From Desulfomicrobium escambiense DSM 10707 (lineage in GTDB: Bacteria; Desulfobacterota; Desulfovibrionia; Desulfovibrionales; Desulfomicrobiaceae): a stretch of 64,000 bases of DNA. Shown in pieces: positions 30,374-38,859 of this stretch (its first letter is position 1; each line of letters opens with the position of its first letter). The position numbers and the translations under genes were made by a program. The stretch lies in assembly GCF_000428825.1 (NCBI RefSeq), contig NZ_AUAR01000016.1, positions 35,978 through 99,977 on the forward strand, given 5' to 3'. The notes beneath the pieces were generated by a model. The model made no database searches, was not told the DNA's origin, and saw only the letters and a list, made by a program, of their open reading frames with translations.

Positions 30374-33300
30374 ATGAGGAAGCAATATGGCGCGCTGGTC
30401 GTCGGCGCCGGAATAGGCGGAATCCGCGCCGCCCTCGATCTGGCCGTGATGGGGCACAAGGTGGCCCTGATCGACAAGCGGCCCAGCCACGGCGGCATCC
30501 TGACCCAGCTGGACTACCAGTTTCCTTCGGACCACTGCGGCATGTGCCGCATGCTGCCGCTCATGAACCGGGACTCGGCCAGCCAGTTCTGCCTGCGCAA
30601 GGGGCTCTTCCACGAGAACATCGACCTGATGCTGAATACGGAGCTGGCTTCCCTCGAAGGGGAGCCGGGCAAGTTTTTTGTCACCCTGAACCGGCGCTCG
30701 CCCCTCATCAACCCGAACAAGTGCGTGAGCTGCGGCAAGTGCTCCGAAGTCTGCCCGGTCAAGGTCCCGAGCGAGTTCAACGCCGGGCTGACAAAGCGGT
30801 CCGCCGTGTACCTGCCCGTGCCCCACGCCATCCCCAACCACTACGTGCTCGACCTGGACAACTGCATCCGCTGCTGGAAGTGCCACGAGGCCTGCCCCAC
30901 CGGGGCCATCGATCTCAAGCTCGACGAACGCGCGCGCTTCAACATCCTTGTCGCGGACGCGGACGAACAGACGCGGACCCTGATCCGGGAGAGCCTCGAC
31001 CACCTGCATTTCCCGGTGCTGGAAGCCGCGGGCGGGCAGGAGGCCCTGGACCTGCTCGAAGGCGGGGCCGGCGTGGGTTATCTGCTCGTGGGTCTGAACC
31101 TCGAAGGCGTGGACGCCCAGCGCGTCATGGCCCGCGCCCGGGAACTGCGGCCCGGCCTGCCCGTGGCCGTGCTGGCCGAGGAGGGGCAGGAAGAGCAGGC
31201 CGCCGACCTGGTCAGGCGCGGTGCCCGCGACACGCTCGTCAAGCCCCTCAAGGTCAAGACCTTCGTGCCCTGGCTGGACAAGCACTACATGCGCATCGTC
31301 TCCGACACGACCGAGGACTTGCAGGTCAGCGCCGTGGTGCTGGCCGGCGGATTCGAGTGCTACCACCCGAACATGGACCCGAACGGCGGGCGCGACGTAT
31401 GGGGCTACGGTCACCCGGCCGTGCTCACGGCCGTGGAGTTCGAGCGCCTCATGAGCGGCACGGGCCCCACGGGCGGCAAACTCCTGCGCCCCGGCGACGG
31501 CAAGCCCGTGCGCTCCATCGCCTGGATCCAGTGCGTCGGGTCGCGCGACGTGAAGAAGAACGCCGACTTCTGTTCCTCCGTGTGCTGCATGTTCTCCATG
31601 AAGGAGGCCATGCTGGCCAAGAAGGCCACGGGCGGCGAGGTGGAAGCCACCATTTTCTACATGGACATGCGCACCTTCGGCAAAGGCTGGGACGAATACC
31701 GGCAGCGCGCCGCGGACAACGGCGTGCGCTTCGTGCGCAGCAGGCCCCATTCGGTTCTTCCTGCCGCAGACGGCGGGGTGGTTTTGGAATGTTTCCATGA
31801 GGACGGCACGCGCAGCAGCGAGCCCTTCGACATGGCGGTGCTGGCCGTTGGGGCCAGGCCCCCGGCGGGCATGGACGCTTTCGCCGCCGCCGCCGGCATC
31901 GAGCTCAACGACTGGGGCTTCTGCCAAACCCAGCCCTATGCGCCGGAGCGCACCAGCCGCGTCGGCGTGTTCTCGGCCGGGGCCTTCGGCGAGCCCAAGG
32001 ACATCTCCGAGGCCGTCATGCAGGCCGGCGCCGCGTCCGAGGCGGCGGCGCGCATCATCAAGATCTACGACGTGCTCGGTCCGGCCCCGCCGGCCCCCGA
32101 GCCCGACTACCCGGACGTTTCCCGCGAGCCCGTGCGGACCATGGTCGCCGTGTGCACGTCCTGCCCGACATTGGGCAAGAGCGTGGACCTGCAGGCGCTG
32201 ACGGACACCGTGGCCCGCGTGCACTCGGTGCGCGACGTGGTGCACGTCAGGCAGGCCTGCACCGAGGAGGGCTGGAAGCAGATCCGCGAGGCGGCCGCCT
32301 CGGGCCGGCCCAACCGTATCCTGCTCGGGGCCTGCATGCCCTACGCCTACATCCCGCGCCTGCGCGAGTTGGGGCGCACTGTCGGTCTCAATCCGTCCCT
32401 GATGGACGTGGTCGACGTGCACACGCCGACCTTCAACGGCCGCGACGCCGTGGACGTGGCGCGCGAGGTCTTCTCGACCCTGTCCATGGCCGTGGCCAAA
32501 CTGCAGGGCGCCGACCCCACGCCGCCGGCGGTCATGGTCGACGTGAACCGTTCGGCATTGGTGGTCGGCGGCGGCCTGGCCGGCATGACGGCGGCCATGG
32601 CCATCGCCGACCAGGGCTACGGGGTCTGCCTGGTGGAGAGCGAGGAGGAGCTCGGCGGCATGGCCATGCACCTGCACACCCAGCTCGACGGAACGGACCC
32701 GCGCAAATACATGGAGGACCTGGTGGCCCAGGTCGAGAAGCACCCGCAGATCAAGGTCTTCAAGGACTCCCGCGTGGTCCTCTCGCGGGGCAGCGCCGGA
32801 CGCTTCCGTTCGGCCATCAGCGGCGACGGCGGGATCTTCCCCCTGGAGCACGGCGTGACCATCCTGGCCACGGGCGGGCACGAGGCCAAGATCTATGAGA
32901 GCGGCTTCTGCGTGCACAAGTCGGTCATGACCCACTTCGGCCTGGAGGAGAAGCTGGCCACCGGCGCCCTGGACGTCGGGGGGCTCAAGGCCGTGGCCAT
33001 GATCCAGTGCTGGCGCTCCCGCGACGGCGGCGAGCGCAACTACTGCAGCCGCATCTGCTGCCCGGAGATGCTCAAGAACGTCCTGACCATGAAGGAGCGC
33101 AACCCGGACCTGCCCATCTACGTCTTCTACCGCGACATCATGGCCCAGGGATTCCTGGAGAGCTACTACACCAAGGCGCGTAAGGCGGGGGCGATCTTCG
33201 TGCGCTACGACCTGGACAACCCGCCCAAGGTCGCCTTCGCCGACGGCAAGCCCGTCATCACGGCCCTGGACCCGGTCCTCGGGGCGCAGATCCGCGTCGA

Positions 33301-33802
33301 GGCGGACATCCTGTCCCTGTCGAGCGGGGTGGAGCCCAACGACGTGGAGGATCTGGTGGAGATCTTCGGCGTGGAGCTGGACCGCAACGGCTTCTTCCAG
33401 GAGGCCGACAGCAAGTGGCGGCCCGTGGAATCCATGAAGCAGGGCGTCTACCTCTGCGGCCTGGCCCACTCGCCCCGCCGCATGGCCGAGACCGTGGCCT
33501 CGGCCAAGGCCGCGGCCCAGCGGGCCATGCGCATCCTGTCCGCCGGCAAGGTGGCCAGGGAGAACGTGGTGGCCACTGTCCGCCCGTCCCTGTGCTCCCT
33601 CTGCCAGGCCTGCATCGCGGCCTGCCCCTTCGGGGCGCGCAGCGTGGACCTGGAGAACGAGGTCATCAAGGTCGACGAGATGCTCTGCCAGGGCTGCGGC
33701 GCCTGTGCGGCCGTGTGCCCCAACAGCGCCACGGTTCTGACCAGTTTCCATGACGGACCCATGATGGCGGTCATCGACGCCGCCCTGGAACAACTGGCGT
33801 AA
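30374..33802 (+). CDS. Tandem HdrA fusion with an inserted receiver-like domain
   Basis: This 1142-aa protein is two HdrA modules in a row. Module 1 has FAD-binding GAGIGG (11-16), the Cys pair DHCGMC (54-58), and ferredoxin motifs at 117-130 and 164-177. At about 188-305 it is interrupted by a CheY-like fold: ILVADADEQTRTLIRE, VLEAAGGQEALDLLE, YLLVGLNLEGVDA and LVKPLKVKTF. The invariant phospho-Asp is Gly240, while Lys290 is kept. The HdrA Rossmann part then resumes (VVLAGGFECY). Module 2 starts near 588 with a Cys-containing domain (CTSCPTLGKS, GACMPYAYIPRL), then FAD-binding VVGGGLAGMTAAMA (730-743), and ends with CSLCQACIAACP and CQGCGACAAVCP. Two flavin sites in one chain imply internal symmetry of a bifurcating complex. 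Confidence 0.88.
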   Translation: MRKQYGALVVGAGIGGIRAALDLAVMGHKVALIDKRPSHGGILTQLDYQFPSDHCGMCRMLPLMNRDSASQFCLRKGLFHENIDLMLNTELASLEGEPGKFFVTLNRRSPLINPNKCVSCGKCSEVCPVKVPSEFNAGLTKRSAVYLPVPHAIPNHYVLDLDNCIRCWKCHEACPTGAIDLKLDERARFNILVADADEQTRTLIRESLDHLHFPVLEAAGGQEALDLLEGGAGVGYLLVGLNLEGVDAQRVMARARELRPGLPVAVLAEEGQEEQAADLVRRGARDTLVKPLKVKTFVPWLDKHYMRIVSDTTEDLQVSAVVLAGGFECYHPNMDPNGGRDVWGYGHPAVLTAVEFERLMSGTGPTGGKLLRPGDGKPVRSIAWIQCVGSRDVKKNADFCSSVCCMFSMKEAMLAKKATGGEVEATIFYMDMRTFGKGWDEYRQRAADNGVRFVRSRPHSVLPAADGGVVLECFHEDGTRSSEPFDMAVLAVGARPPAGMDAFAAAAGIELNDWGFCQTQPYAPERTSRVGVFSAGAFGEPKDISEAVMQAGAASEAAARIIKIYDVLGPAPPAPEPDYPDVSREPVRTMVAVCTSCPTLGKSVDLQALTDTVARVHSVRDVVHVRQACTEEGWKQIREAAASGRPNRILLGACMPYAYIPRLRELGRTVGLNPSLMDVVDVHTPTFNGRDAVDVAREVFSTLSMAVAKLQGADPTPPAVMVDVNRSALVVGGGLAGMTAAMAIADQGYGVCLVESEEELGGMAMHLHTQLDGTDPRKYMEDLVAQVEKHPQIKVFKDSRVVLSRGSAGRFRSAISGDGGIFPLEHGVTILATGGHEAKIYESGFCVHKSVMTHFGLEEKLATGALDVGGLKAVAMIQCWRSRDGGERNYCSRICCPEMLKNVLTMKERNPDLPIYVFYRDIMAQGFLESYYTKARKAGAIFVRYDLDNPPKVAFADGKPVITALDPVLGAQIRVEADILSLSSGVEPNDVEDLVEIFGVELDRNGFFQEADSKWRPVESMKQGVYLCGLAHSPRRMAETVASAKAAAQRAMRILSAGKVARENVVATVRPSLCSLCQACIAACPFGARSVDLENEVIKVDEMLCQGCGACAAVCPNSATVLTSFHDGPMMAVIDAALEQLA

Positions 33803-33820
33803 GCCAAGGGAAGGTGGACC

Positions 33821-34387
33821 ATGAACCAGACGAAACCCCAGGCCTGGAGCCCGGACCCGGCGAGCCGGGAGATCCTCGACGAGCTGCGCGGCGAACTCGG
33901 GGCCTGCATGCAGTGCGGAACGTGCACGGCGTCATGCCCCAACGGCTTCGCCATGGACGTCACGCCCCGGCAGATGTGGCGCATGGTGCAGTTCGGGATG
34001 CTCGACCGGATCCTGGAGAGCAGGACCTTCTGGATGTGCTCGTCCTGCTACATGTGCACCCTGCGCTGCCCGCGCGGCCTCAAGCTGACCAAGGCCATGG
34101 GCGCCCTCAAGCGCCTGGCCAGGCAGCGCGGGACCTGGAAGGTGCGCAGGAACAGCGCCTTCTACGACGCCTTCATGGACAACGTGGAGAAATACGGCCG
34201 CGTGCAGGAGACGAGTCTCATGCCCGGCTATTTCCTGAAAAAGCGCGACCCGCTACTCCCCCTGCACTACCTGCCGCTGGGGGTGCGCATGATGCGGGTC
34301 GGCAAGCTGCACGTCCCGGACGGCAGCCAGAAGGGACGCCTCAAGGCCCTGTTCGCCAAGGTGCGGGAGATGGAGGAAGAGTCATGA
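33821..34387 (+). CDS. hdrC: HdrC-like iron-sulfur subunit
   Basis: This 188-aa protein carries two [4Fe-4S] motifs, CMQCGTCTASCPNG and CSSCYMCTLRCPRG, in the spacing of HdrC. The second is followed by the Leu/Lys-rich helix and the C-terminal segment LPLHYLPLGVRMMRVGKL that contacts HdrB in known complexes. It relays electrons from HdrA to HdrB. Its stop overlaps the hdrB ATG by ATGA. Confidence 0.93.
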   Translation: MNQTKPQAWSPDPASREILDELRGELGACMQCGTCTASCPNGFAMDVTPRQMWRMVQFGMLDRILESRTFWMCSSCYMCTLRCPRGLKLTKAMGALKRLARQRGTWKVRRNSAFYDAFMDNVEKYGRVQETSLMPGYFLKKRDPLLPLHYLPLGVRMMRVGKLHVPDGSQKGRLKALFAKVREMEEES

Positions 34388-35301
34388 AGTACGCCTACTA
34401 CCCCGGCTGCTCCCTGCAGGAGAGCGCCCACGAGTTCGACGTCTCCGTGCGGGCCGTGATGGACAGTCTCGGGGTCGAACTCGTCGAAATCCCGGACTGG
34501 ACCTGCTGCGGGGCCAGCGCCGCCGAGCCGGTCAGCGAACTCATGAACTACGCCCTGCCGGCCCGCAATCTGGCCCTGGCCGAAAGGGAACTGGCGGGCC
34601 TGGACGTGCTGGCCCCGTGCAGCGCCTGCTATCTCAACCTGCTCAAGGTCAACCGCGAGGTCGTCGGCAACAAGGCCCTGCACGGCCGGGTCAACGAGGC
34701 CCTGGAGGCCTGCGGCCTGGCATACGGGGGCGGGGTCCGCGTGCGGCACATCCTCGACATCCTGGTCAACGACATCGGCCTGGAGGCCATCGGCGGCAAG
34801 GTCGGGCGCGACCTGCACGGCATGCGCGTGGCCCCGTACTATGGGTGTCAGATCCTGCGGCCGTACGAGGTCTTCGACGACCCGCGCAAACCCGTGACCA
34901 TGGACAACGTGCTGACGGCCATGGGGGCGCAGCTCCATCCTTGGGACATGGGGGCGCGCTGCTGCGGGGCGTCGCTCATGGTCACGCATCCCGAGGTGGC
35001 CATGCATTCGGTGGAGTCCATTCTGGCCGCGGCCGAAGGGGCGGACGCCATCGCCACGGTCTGCCCCCTGTGCCAGATGAATCTCGAAGCCTATCAGCAC
35101 GATGCGGCGGCGGGAGGGCACCACGTGCCTGTCCTCTACCTGACCCAGCTCATGGCCCTGGCCTTCGGCCTGGAGGAGCCGGCCGTGCTGCTGGACACGA
35201 ACATGAGCCTGAACGGGAGCACGCGCGCCGGCATCAGGTCCCGGGCCTGGCGGCACGAGCCGTCGGGCGAGCCGGAGGAAACGCGAACTGAAGGAACCTG
35301 A
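34384..35301 (+). CDS. hdrB: HdrB-like subunit with two CCG domains
   Basis: This 305-aa protein has two cysteine-rich CCG domains, the fold that holds paired noncubane [4Fe-4S] clusters in HdrB. The first uses Cys9 (YPGCS), Cys41-Cys42 (TCCGA) and Cys79/Cys82 (CSAC). The second uses YYGCQILRP, ARCCGAS and CPLCQMN. In methanogens this is the heterodisulfide-reducing site; in sulfate reducers, which lack CoM/CoB, the natural disulfide or acceptor is unknown. It has a short Arg/Glu-rich tail not usual in HdrB. Confidence 0.92.
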   Translation: MKYAYYPGCSLQESAHEFDVSVRAVMDSLGVELVEIPDWTCCGASAAEPVSELMNYALPARNLALAERELAGLDVLAPCSACYLNLLKVNREVVGNKALHGRVNEALEACGLAYGGGVRVRHILDILVNDIGLEAIGGKVGRDLHGMRVAPYYGCQILRPYEVFDDPRKPVTMDNVLTAMGAQLHPWDMGARCCGASLMVTHPEVAMHSVESILAAAEGADAIATVCPLCQMNLEAYQHDAAAGGHHVPVLYLTQLMALAFGLEEPAVLLDTNMSLNGSTRAGIRSRAWRHEPSGEPEETRTEGT

Positions 35302-35324
35302 CACACAAAACAGAGGGGGTAGTT

Positions 35325-36239
35325 ATGTTCAAGGACATCATCGTAGGCGTGACGCCCACCGGTGTGGATGCATGCGCGGTCGAGGCCGCCGTGAATTTCG
35401 CCAAGAAGTTCGAATCCAACCTGTATCTGGTGCATGTGGCCGGCATGGAGCAGGGCTGGGGCTCCATCGAGACCCTGGAGGCCTCGGGCGAGACGGCCCG
35501 GCTGGAGGCGCGCATCCGCGAGATGTACGCGCCGCTGCTGGCCGCGGTGCCGAGCGCGTCGGTGCAGGTCGTGGCAGGCATCCCGCACAACGAGCTCCTG
35601 CGCCTGGCCCGCAAGAAGGACACTGACCTCGTGGTCATGGGCCCGCACACCAAGGAGTACGAGGAGAAGCGCGCCCAGATGTGGGGCATGGCCGGCAGCA
35701 CCCTGGAGCGCGTCAGCCAGAAGGCCCGCTGCCCGGTCATGATCGTGCACCAGGCCGTGGAGTGCAAGGACCCGGCCTTCTGCAACATCCTCGTGGCCAC
35801 GGACTTCTCGGAGCAGTCCGAGTGCGCCGTCAGCTACGGCGGCCAGATGGCCCGGCAGTACAAGGCCGGTCTGACGGTCATGAACGTCAGCGAGACTGCC
35901 ACGGATTCGCCCGATGGACGTGCCCAGATCGAGGATCGGCTGCGCAAGGAATACGGCGACCGCCTGCAGGGCATCGAGAAGTGCGGCTTCACGGGCCGCT
36001 TCGGACGCCCGGCCATGGAGATTCTGAACATGGCCAAGCAGTTGGGGTCCGACCTGATCATCATGGCCCACCACTCCAAGGCCGACGATCCCGAGGAGGC
36101 CTTCCTCGGCTCGACGGTGGTGCAGGTCTCGGTCAACGCACCGTGTCCGACCATGAGCGTCAACCGTCACTTCGACCTGCGGTGCGGGCTCATGTACGAC
36201 CAGACGGGTCAGGCGGTGCAGGTCTCGGCCACGGTTTAG
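35325..36239 (+). CDS. Tandem universal stress protein (two UspA domains)
   Basis: This 304-aa protein consists of two UspA folds. The first (1-145) has VGVTPTGVDACAVEAAVNFA, DLVVMGPHTKEYEEK and CPVMIVHQ; the second (150-295) has ILVATDFSEQSECAVSYGG, DLIIMAHHSKADDP and CPTMSVNRH. The ATP-binding G-x2-G-x9-G-S/T loop is imperfect in both halves, so nucleotide binding is uncertain. GAGGGGG lies upstream. It sits inside the Hdr operon, between hdrB and the selenocysteine hdrD-like gene, and may regulate or stabilise the complex under stress. Confidence 0.88.
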   Translation: MFKDIIVGVTPTGVDACAVEAAVNFAKKFESNLYLVHVAGMEQGWGSIETLEASGETARLEARIREMYAPLLAAVPSASVQVVAGIPHNELLRLARKKDTDLVVMGPHTKEYEEKRAQMWGMAGSTLERVSQKARCPVMIVHQAVECKDPAFCNILVATDFSEQSECAVSYGGQMARQYKAGLTVMNVSETATDSPDGRAQIEDRLRKEYGDRLQGIEKCGFTGRFGRPAMEILNMAKQLGSDLIIMAHHSKADDPEEAFLGSTVVQVSVNAPCPTMSVNRHFDLRCGLMYDQTGQAVQVSATV

Positions 36240-36328
36240 GGCGCTGCGGACGACAACGGGCAGGGCCGCGCGGGCGGCCCCGCCCCTGTCTGCCGGCGTC
36301 GCAATCATTCATCGCGGGGGATACCGGG

Positions 36329-37648
36329 ATGCTGAACGGAAAGATTTTAGACCTTGGGCGCGGGAAAAGCGCCTTCATGCAGAAGGTGCAGGACATGCTG
36401 CCCGAAGGCGGCAACCTGAACATGTGCCTGACCTGCGGGGCGTGTTCGGCCGGATGTCCGGCCACGGGGCTGGAGGGCATGGACCCCCGCAAGTTCCTGC
36501 GCATGGCGGCCATGGGCCTCGACGAGGAGGTCACCTCCACGCCGTGGGTCTGGATGTGCACCATGTGCCAGCGCTGCATCTACGTCTGCCCCATGAAGAT
36601 CGACATCCCGAGGCTCGTCTACGAGGCCAGGGCCTCCTGGCCCCGCGAGACCCGCCCCAAGGGGATCATGGGGTCCTGCGACATGGCGCTCAAAAACGAG
36701 AGCGGCAGCGCCATGGGCACCGCGCCCCAGGACTTCGCCTATGTGATCGAGGACGTTCTGTCCGAGTGCCGTGAGTCGCAGCCGGAGTTCGAGGACATGG
36801 AGGCGCCCATCGACAAGGAGGGTGCCGAATTCTTCCTCAACCAGAATTCGCGCGAGCCGGTGACCGAGCCCGACGAGCTGCTGCCCTTGTGGAAGATCCT
36901 GCATCTGGTCGGGGCCGACTGGACCTACGGTTCCAAGGGCTGGGCCGGCGAGAACTACTGCATGTTCCTGGCCGACGACCAGAGCTGGGAGCGCCTGACG
37001 CGGCAGTCGGCGCAGAAGGCGAGCGAACTGGGGTGCCGGGTCTTTCTCAATACCGAGTGAGGCCACGTCACGTACTCAGTCCGGGCCGGACTGAACAAAT
37101 TCGGCATAGAGCATCGTTTCGAAGTCAAGAACATCTATGAATACTACGCCAAATGGATCAGGGAGGGGAAGCTCAAGGTCAACTCCGACTGGAACAGGGA
37201 GCTGGGCATAAAATTCACGGTTCAGGACCCCTGCCAGATCGTGCGCAAGAGCTACGGGGACGCCATCGCCGAGGACCTGCGCTTTGTCGTCAAATCCGTG
37301 GTCGGCGAGGAGAACTTCGTCGACATGGTTCCCAATCGCTCCAACAACTACTGCTGCGGCGGGGGCGGCGGGTTCCTGCAATCGGGCTTCAAGGACCAGC
37401 GTCTGGCCTACGGGCGGGTCAAGGACGAGCAGATCAAGGCCACCAAGGCGGACTACTGCATCGCAGCCTGCCATAACTGCCACGCCCAGATCCATGAGCT
37501 GAGCGAGCACTACGAAGGACACTACGGCGTGGTGCACCTGTGGACGCTCATCTGCCTGTCCCTGGGCATCCTGGGACCCAATGAGCGGAACTATCTGGGC
37601 GATGATCTGAAAGAGGTCAACGTGTTCCATCCGGAGATTGCGGTCTAG
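36329..37648 (+). CDS. hdrD: Selenocysteine-containing HdrD-like (HdrC-HdrB fusion) iron-sulfur protein
   Basis: Reading TGA at 37058-37060 as selenocysteine gives 439 aa with Sec244. The N-terminal HdrC-like part has two [4Fe-4S] motifs (Cys33/36/39/43 in CLTCGACSAGCP and Cys77/80/83/87 in CTMCQRCIYVCP). The CCG part follows: the Sec lies in NTE-Sec-GH, where DsrK/HdrD-type relatives have ECGH, and the second CCG domain has Cys302 (DPCQI), Cys342-Cys343 (NYCCGGGGG) and Cys381/Cys384 (CHNC). The frame is kept on both sides of the TGA, and 196 codons of family-like sequence follow it. A short hairpin begins 16 bases after the TGA. The protein is likely the terminal disulfide-active or quinone/thiol-linked subunit of the complex. 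Selenium machinery is not in the window. Confidence 0.85.
37076..37094 (+). promoter_or_regulatory. SECIS-like hairpin after in-frame UGA
   Basis: TCAGTCC and GGACTGA form a perfect 7-bp stem with loop GGGCC. The loop starts 22-23 bases after the UGA, within the 16-37-base range recognised by SelB in bacteria, and its first bases are G, as usual. The hairpin lies in coding sequence, which is also normal for bacterial SECIS elements. Confidence 0.68.
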
Positions 37649-37667
37649 GAAAGGGCACCCGAAAAAT

Positions 37668-37705
37668 CAAAGCGGCCGTTTCCCGCAGGGGAGGCGGCCG
37701 CTTTG
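37668..37705. terminator. Terminator between the Hdr operon and the EamA gene
   Basis: The 11-bp stem CAAAGCGGCCG / CGGCCGCTTTG encloses a 16-base loop. On the minus strand it is followed by ATTTTTC, a clear U tract for the EamA gene; on the plus strand only CTTTG follows, so termination of the Hdr operon is likely but weaker. Confidence 0.75.
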
Positions 37706-37730
37706 TCGTGGGGCGCAGATGCTGCCCGCG

Positions 37731-38606
37731 TCAGGGCCTGGCCTGGGACCAGATCATGCCGCAGAGCATGAGGGCGCAGCCGATGACGGCCTGCGTGGTC
37801 AGGATTTCGCCCAGCATCAGCCAGCCCGTCAGGGCCGCGAACACCGCTTCGAGGCTCAGGATGATGGCGGCAGGGGCCGGGCGGGCGTCGCGCTGGGCCA
37901 CGACCTGCAGGGTGTAGGCCACGCCCACGCTCATGAGGCCGCCGTAGAGGATGGGGATGGCTCCGGCCCGCAGACCGGCCAGGGTGATGTCCTCGGTGGC
38001 GGCCGCCCCGGCGAAGCTGATGACGCTGCAGGTGGCGAACTGGATGGCGGCCAGCCGGACGGCGTCCACGGTCTTGAGCCCACTGGTCAACCTGCCGACC
38101 AGGAGCACGTGGATGCCCCAGAAGAAGGCGGACATGAGGACCAGGGTGTCGCCCTTGTCCATGGAAAAGGACTCGGTCACGCTCAGCAGGTACATGCCGG
38201 CGATGGCCAACCCCGCCCCGGCCCAGGTGCCCGTGCCGTAGCGCTGGCCGAGGAAGATGCCGATCAGCGGCACGAAGACGACGTAGAGCCCGGTGATGAA
38301 CCCGGCCTTGCCGGCCGTGGTGTAGCACAGCCCGAACTGCTGCAGCCAGGCGCCCAGGAACAGGGCCAGACCCATGAGGACGCCACCTTTGAGCAGGGTG
38401 GAAAAGGGCGGCGGCGCCACGGTGCGTTTCGTGTTCAGGAAGGCGATGAGGGGCAGCAGGGCCGTCGAGCCCAGGGCGAAGCGCACGGCGTTGAAGGTCA
38501 GGGGGCCCATGTGGTCCATGCCCACGCGCTGCGCCACGAAGGCCGCGCCCCAGATCATGGCGGTCAGCAGAAGGAGGATGTTGGCGCGAGTGGTGCGGGA
38601 GTTCAT
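37731..38606 (-). CDS. EamA-family (DMT superfamily) permease
   Basis: This 291-aa protein has ten hydrophobic segments in two EamA repeats. Repeat 1 begins ANILLLLTAMIWGAAFVAQRVG and contains MGPLTFNAVRFALGS. Repeat 2 begins DTLVLMSAFFWGIHVLLVGRL and ends LEAVFAALTGWLMLGE, the typical second-repeat signature. Such carriers usually export amino acids or other metabolites. Start at 38606 (MNSRTTRANIL) is chosen because the longer frame upstream lies within repeat sequence. The gene is convergent with the Hdr operon. Confidence 0.88.
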   Translation of the reverse strand: MNSRTTRANILLLLTAMIWGAAFVAQRVGMDHMGPLTFNAVRFALGSTALLPLIAFLNTKRTVAPPPFSTLLKGGVLMGLALFLGAWLQQFGLCYTTAGKAGFITGLYVVFVPLIGIFLGQRYGTGTWAGAGLAIAGMYLLSVTESFSMDKGDTLVLMSAFFWGIHVLLVGRLTSGLKTVDAVRLAAIQFATCSVISFAGAAATEDITLAGLRAGAIPILYGGLMSVGVAYTLQVVAQRDARPAPAAIILSLEAVFAALTGWLMLGEILTTQAVIGCALMLCGMIWSQARP

Positions 38607-38713
38607 GACTGGTCCTGGTTGAAACGTCCGCCGGCGGGAATGGCCGCGGTCCAGCGGCACGCTGTACCGGCGGGGGGACCAGGGCGTCAAGGCTGGGGGG
38701 GCAGGGGATGGGC

Positions 38714-38836
38714 GGTATGGACTGGAATGGACGAACACGGACGGATACGGGCCCTTGAAGTTGCGGTGGGTTTATCTGTCCGTGCCGTCCGTGTCAGTCC
38801 GTGTTCGTCCATTCTTGTTCATTCTCGTCCATACCG
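38714..38836. repeat. Long inverted repeat in the EamA-ydbL gap
   Basis: GAATGGACGAACACGGAC at 38725-38742 is matched exactly by its complement at 38797-38814, and outer arms GGTATGGAC (38714) pair with GTCCATACC (38827). The right side also holds several staggered repeats of GTCCGTG and TCGTCCAT. It can form a hairpin of more than 100 bases. It is non-coding and looks like a dispersed intergenic repeat. Confidence 0.7.
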
Positions 38837-38859
38837 TCCACTTAAGTCCACTCTCCCCC

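Noticed and set aside
30314..33793. A 1159-codon open frame on the minus strand opposite the tandem HdrA, and similar long antisense frames at 3758-6115, 9462-11636, 55736-57604 and 43550-46750.
   Set aside because: They are G+C-driven shadows of real genes. Their translations are His/Gly/Val/Asp-rich with no family similarity, and the opposite strand encodes a clear protein in each case.
37058..37060. Ordinary stop codon ending a shorter iron-sulfur protein, with a second gene starting around 37241.
   Set aside because: The sequence between the TGA and 37241 continues the same protein family in the same frame, and no ribosome-binding site or start lies just after the TGA. Selenocysteine explains the layout better, though a sequencing error cannot be excluded from the sequence alone.
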